Assembly (NCBI RefSeq): GCF_004320535.1
Contig: NZ_SIHY01000001.1
Location: 2,108,001-2,172,000 of the forward strand
Direction: 5' to 3'
Length of the DNA: 64,000 nucleotides
From: Arthrobacter sp. S41
Lineage (GTDB): Bacteria > Actinomycetota > Actinomycetes > Actinomycetales > Micrococcaceae
Translations under genes and position numbers: made by a program
The notes under the pieces: model-generated
Seen by the model: the letters and a program-made list of their open reading frames with translations, nothing else
Told to the model about the DNA's origin: nothing
Databases searched by the model: none
In this document: piece by piece, positions 60,829 to 64,000 of the stretch
How positions within the stretch are numbered: the first letter of the stretch is position 1
Layout of the letters: each line of letters begins with the position of its first letter

Positions 60829-62319
60829 GTGAGCACCGCGATCGCACAACTGACCCCGCTGCAACGCCAGTCGGTATGGCGCACCCTAAAATCCCCTCGG
60901 TTACTCAAAACCGAACTGCTCGCCGGTCTGGTGGTGTCCTTAGCCCTGATCCCCGAGGTCATCGCATTCACCGTGATCGCCGGGGTCGATCCGCGCGTGG
61001 GCATCTTTGCTTCCTTCACCATGTCCATAGTCATCGCCTTCACCGGCGGACGTCCGGCGATGATTTCTGCCGCCGCCGGAGCGGTGGCACTGGTGGTTGC
61101 CCCGCTGGTTCGCACCTATGGGGTGGAATATCTCTTTGCCACGGTGGTTTTGGCCGGAGTCATCCAGGTGATACTCGCCTTGTTGGGCGTGGCCAAACTG
61201 CTACGTTTTATCCCCCGGCAGGTGATGATCGGCTTTGTTAATGGACTGGCCATCTCCATTTTCTGGGCACAGATGCCCGAGCTACGTAACGTGCCCTGGC
61301 AAGTGTATCCGCTAGTGATTCTCGGGGTAGCCATCGTCTGCTTCTTCCCTAAAATCACCAAGGCGGTGCCAGCTCCCCTGATCGCTATTGTGGTGCTCAC
61401 CGCGATCACCATCTTCGCGAAAATTGTTGTGCCTACCGTGGGAGATAAGGGAGAGCTACCCGATTCGCTGCCACTCTTACATCTTCCTGGGGTGCCGCTG
61501 AACGCCGAAACCTTGAAGATCATCGCCCCCTACGCGATTGCCGTGGCCTTTGTGGGCCTGCTCGAATCCTTACTCACCGCCAAGCTGGTAGATGACATCA
61601 CCGACACCCCGTCAAGCAAAACCCGCGAGTCTTGGGCGCAGGGCACGGCGAACATCATCACCGGATTCTTCGGCGGGATCTGCGGTTGCGCGATGATCGG
61701 CCAGACCATGGTGGGCGTTAAGGTCTCCGGCGGACGCACCCGCATCTCCACCGCCTTTGCCGGCATTTTCATGCTGCTGCTAGCGGTGCTGCTCGGCGAC
61801 ATCGTCGCGCAGATTCCGATGGCCGCGCTGGTTGCGGTGATGATCGTGGTCTCGGCGACCACCTTTGACTGGCACAGCATCAAACCCAGCACGCTGAAGC
61901 TGATGCCCAAGAGCGAAACCTTTGTCATGACCATCACCGTGGTGCTCACCGTGGCCACCCACAATCTGGCTATCGGCGTTGGTGTGGGCATCTTGTCCGC
62001 GATGGTGCTCTTTGCCAACCGGGTGGCCCATATGGTCGCGGTGACCAGGACCGTCACCGACGATCAGGTGTTGTACGAGGTCAACGGTGAACTGTTCTTC
62101 GCTTCCTCCAACGACCTGTACACCCAGTTCCATTACGCCGAAGATCCTGCGCAGATCGTCATTGACCTCAGCTCGTCGCACCTCTGGGATGCTTCGACCA
62201 TCGCGGCGATGGACTCGATCCGCACCAAGTACCAGAACTATGGCAAAACCGTGGAAATTCGTGGGCTTAATGAGGCCAGCCAAAAGATGCAGGACCGCCT
62301 CGGCGGGAAACTAGGCTAG
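60829..62319 (+). CDS. SulP-family inorganic anion transporter with STAS domain
   Basis: The 496-residue product has a membrane domain of about 10-12 helices (LLKTELLAGLVVSLALIPEVIAFTVIAGVDPRVGIFASF near the start, GGRPAMISAAAGAVALV, GFVNGLAISIFWAQMPEL) and a C-terminal STAS domain (VNGELFFASSNDLYTQFHYAEDPAQIVIDLSSSHLWDASTIAAMDSI). GTG 60829 is chosen because GGAG lies 6 nt upstream; the frame opens at 60814. SulP proteins carry sulfate, bicarbonate or dicarboxylates. The cargo here is unknown. Three short-RNA-like elements lie directly upstream. Confidence 0.9.
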   Translation: MSTAIAQLTPLQRQSVWRTLKSPRLLKTELLAGLVVSLALIPEVIAFTVIAGVDPRVGIFASFTMSIVIAFTGGRPAMISAAAGAVALVVAPLVRTYGVEYLFATVVLAGVIQVILALLGVAKLLRFIPRQVMIGFVNGLAISIFWAQMPELRNVPWQVYPLVILGVAIVCFFPKITKAVPAPLIAIVVLTAITIFAKIVVPTVGDKGELPDSLPLLHLPGVPLNAETLKIIAPYAIAVAFVGLLESLLTAKLVDDITDTPSSKTRESWAQGTANIITGFFGGICGCAMIGQTMVGVKVSGGRTRISTAFAGIFMLLLAVLLGDIVAQIPMAALVAVMIVVSATTFDWHSIKPSTLKLMPKSETFVMTITVVLTVATHNLAIGVGVGILSAMVLFANRVAHMVAVTRTVTDDQVLYEVNGELFFASSNDLYTQFHYAEDPAQIVIDLSSSHLWDASTIAAMDSIRTKYQNYGKTVEIRGLNEASQKMQDRLGGKLG

Positions 62320-62775
62320 TTCCAGCCGGTAGTACACGCTGTTCTCATCGAGCTGGTAGTCGCCAAACGGCGGGCACTGGGTGAAGCCAGCGGCCTCGTA
62401 CATGGCCCGGGCGGCTGTGAAGTACTCATGCGTCCCGGTTTCCAGACATAAGAGCGAGAAACCTCGTTGCCCGGGGGTAATGATCAGCTCATCAAGCAAC
62501 CGTCGTCCGATGCCGCGTCCGCGGAATTCCGGGGAAACACGCATGCTTTTCAGCTCCGCCACCTGCCCGCCCAGGTCCTTGAATGCGCCCATGCCGATTA
62601 CCGTGTCGCCGGAGCAGACCTGGAACAGCGTGACGCCTTCCCCGGCCAGCGCACTGGCGTCCATGGCGTGCCGGCTCTCCTGTGGCGCGGTGGGCGCCAT
62701 TTCGGCCAAATGCTCCCGCACCATGAGCTGCATCGATTCGGCGAGCGGATCGGCCTCGATCATCCTGATATCCAT
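62311..62775 (-). CDS. GNAT-family acetyltransferase
   Basis: The 154-residue protein has ELKSMRVSPEFRGRGIGRRLLDELIITPGQRGFSLLCLETGT, the acetyl-CoA binding R-G-x-G-I-G motif, and AARAMYEAAGFTQCPPFGDY near the end. It resembles YsnE/PhnO-type small GNATs. The frame is open to 62937, but ATG 62775 suits the family length. Its end overlaps the SulP stop by 9 bp. From here to the right edge GC is clearly higher. Confidence 0.85.
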   Translation of the reverse strand: MDIRMIEADPLAESMQLMVREHLAEMAPTAPQESRHAMDASALAGEGVTLFQVCSGDTVIGMGAFKDLGGQVAELKSMRVSPEFRGRGIGRRLLDELIITPGQRGFSLLCLETGTHEYFTAARAMYEAAGFTQCPPFGDYQLDENSVYYRLELA

Positions 62776-62822
62776 GGCTCCAGCGTGCCACGGTTTTATT
62801 TCACGCCGATGTCGCCCGGGTT

Positions 62823-63857
62823 TCAGCCTTCGCGCGCGGCCCGATCGCGTTTCGAGGCATACATGTCCCGATCCGCACGCAGGATCATCGTGCTCAGGTT
62901 GTCGTCCTTGCGCGCCTGCGCAACCCCAAAGCTCCATGCCTGCGACGACGAGCCCTGCACGCGAGCCATCAGGAGCTGCGCCTGGGTGCGTGTGGTGCTG
63001 GGGAACAGGATCACGAACTCATCGCCGCCCAGGCGAGCCACCAGGTCGTTTCGGCGCGTGGTCGCCTCAAGATGCGCCACCAGGGCTTTCAGGGCCCGGT
63101 CGCCCGCCTCATGGCCGCCTTCATCATTGATCGCCTTGAACTTGTCCATGTCCAGCAGGGCCGCCGCCAGCGGCCGGCGGGAGCGCTGGAAGGAAGCGAG
63201 CAGGAGCTCCCCGCGCAGCTGCAGCCCCCGTCGATTGACCGCCCCGGTGAGTTCGTCCACTTCGGATTGGTAGTGGAAGCGGGCTTTCACATAGCTGCCG
63301 ATCACGGAGGCGCCGATGGTCAGCAGCAGCAGGCTGAGCACATTGAGCCATCCGCTGTGCAGCGCCATGCCTGACTGCGGCCCGTAGAAGTAGGCCAGGT
63401 ACAGGGTCCCAGCCAGCACCGGGTAGATGGTCCCCCGCACCAGCCTGGGGTCGAAGAGCCAGGCCAGATACAGGGTGATCAACGGGAACTCCTGGAGCCG
63501 GAACGCGATTTGCTCGAAATCCGAGGAGAGTCCCACGAAGTAGCCGAAGGCGACAAGTTCGGTCAGCGCCCCGAGGTAGCCGATCCACAGCGGGAAGCGG
63601 TCCATCTTGATGTAGATCAGCAAGAGCACCAGGATCGCCCCGGCAAAGCGGACATAGCCCAGGTACTCCCTGACCACCGACTCGAAGTCGTAGGTCAAGT
63701 TGATCAGGTAGAAGAGTATGAAGAAGCAGGCGATAAACCCGGTTACCGCTACTTCCGGGCGCTTGATGGCCCGAACCCTGGGCGGCAGCAGCCGGTACCA
63801 CCAGCCGACGGCCGCCCGGGCCCGCCGGTCCTTTTTCCCCTGAAACCGCGTATCCAT
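62823..63857 (-). CDS. Membrane-bound diguanylate cyclase (GGDEF domain)
   Basis: The 344-residue protein has about six transmembrane helices between residues 35 and 190 (VTGFIACFFILFYLINL, FAGAILVLLLIYIKM, VLSLLLLTIGASVIGSYV). A GGDEF domain follows, starting DELTGAVNRRGL. The active-site loop is LVARLGGDEFVILFP, so the GGDEF motif is intact and cyclic di-GMP synthesis is expected. The RxxD inhibitory site is not evident upstream of it. The N-terminal membrane part is a sensor of unknown signal. GC is about 60-70 percent, higher than in the rest of the window. Confidence 0.9.
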   Translation of the reverse strand: MDTRFQGKKDRRARAAVGWWYRLLPPRVRAIKRPEVAVTGFIACFFILFYLINLTYDFESVVREYLGYVRFAGAILVLLLIYIKMDRFPLWIGYLGALTELVAFGYFVGLSSDFEQIAFRLQEFPLITLYLAWLFDPRLVRGTIYPVLAGTLYLAYFYGPQSGMALHSGWLNVLSLLLLTIGASVIGSYVKARFHYQSEVDELTGAVNRRGLQLRGELLLASFQRSRRPLAAALLDMDKFKAINDEGGHEAGDRALKALVAHLEATTRRNDLVARLGGDEFVILFPSTTRTQAQLLMARVQGSSSQAWSFGVAQARKDDNLSTMILRADRDMYASKRDRAAREG

Positions 63858-64000
63858 ATCCAGTCCATTGTAAGATTTCCACTAGCCAACCGCGCAACAC
63901 TGCAACGGCAAAGTCCTTCAATTTCGGCCTGATCGGCGCATCATGAAATTCGTATTCCAGCCACTCATCGACTTGCAGCGCCATGCCCTGACAGGCTTCG
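63858..64000. other. Right edge, no supported gene
   Basis: The last 143 nt hold the upstream region of the GGDEF gene. A minus-strand frame is open across it, but it continues as an out-of-frame shadow of the GGDEF gene, so I do not call it. Confidence 0.4.

Noticed and set aside
62311-62937. Long version of the acetyltransferase starting at 62937
   Set aside because: The extra N-terminal 54 residues are not GNAT-like and the shorter ATG 62775 suits the family length.
63124-63984. 286-codon minus-strand frame overlapping the GGDEF gene
   Set aside because: It lies in another frame of a clear GGDEF protein in high-GC DNA and reads as low-complexity Gly/Ala/Pro/Arg; it is a shadow frame.
1-64000. 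tRNA, rRNA, prophage or insertion sequences
   Set aside because: No cloverleaf-like clusters, rRNA stretches, transposase motifs or terminal inverted repeats with target duplications were seen by eye; a tRNAscan or ISfinder run could still find divergent ones.

Overview
The window is a 64-kb stretch of an actinobacterial chromosome. The evidence is moderate GC, leaderless genes, DtxR-type iron boxes, the Asp23/DUF2273/AmaP envelope operon, an AccD1/AccA1-type acyl-CoA carboxylase and a TctA-TctB fusion. Micrococcaceae with comparatively low GC (a Glutamicibacter-like Arthrobacter relative) is the best guess, by inference only. No rRNA, tRNA, phage, transposase or CRISPR array was seen. This is a transport and catabolism region.

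Layout. 0.1-3.8 kb: a decaying tripartite tricarboxylate transporter (tctC frameshifted, tctA with an internal deletion) and a UspA protein. 4-7.3 kb: a MarR/MFS pair and small genes. 7.4-15.7 kb: divergent allantoin/glyoxylate locus (hyi, glxR, gcl, allB leftward; NCS1 permease and hydantoin-racemase-like gene rightward). 15.8-18.6 kb: DUF1275, an NAD(P)-binding protein and an acetyltransferase. 18.8-22.7 kb: a siderophore ABC importer behind an iron box. 23.2-25.8 kb: a PrpF isomerase with a MatC-like carrier. 25.8-29.6 kb: the Asp23 envelope-stress operon, divergent from an ECF sigma factor and its zinc-binding anti-sigma factor. 29.7-32.9 kb: a second iron-siderophore importer. 33-39.6 kb: exported carbonic anhydrase, then TetR-accD1-accA1-MaoC-CitE (leucine/branched acyl-CoA catabolism). 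39.6-42.6 kb: an AT-rich three-gene ABC exporter cassette. 42.7-44 kb: an MFS gene broken by a nonsense codon. 44.1-50.2 kb: a ROK-regulated alpha-glucoside operon. 50.3-54.7 kb: membrane proteins and two DszC/SfnB-like monooxygenases. 54.8-60.2 kb: glycerate block (gntP, cdaR, glycerate kinase). 60.8-63.9 kb: SulP transporter, acetyltransferase and a GGDEF protein in clearly higher-GC DNA.

How parts connect. Allantoin breakdown feeds glyoxylate to Gcl, and GlxR then makes D-glycerate. The distant gntP-cdaR-glycerate kinase block can import glycerate and phosphorylate it. Two iron importers carry recognizable DtxR-type boxes.

The most unusual item is a family of five short elements on the + strand: one near 15.74 kb, one near 32.96 kb and three in tandem at 60.35-60.75 kb. 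Each has a TANNNT -10 box exactly 12 nt upstream of an almost invariant 26-nt core, followed by a perfect or near-perfect terminator hairpin whose sequence differs in every copy. They look like genes for about 70-nt RNAs, or for tiny leader-like peptides, of a family I cannot name.
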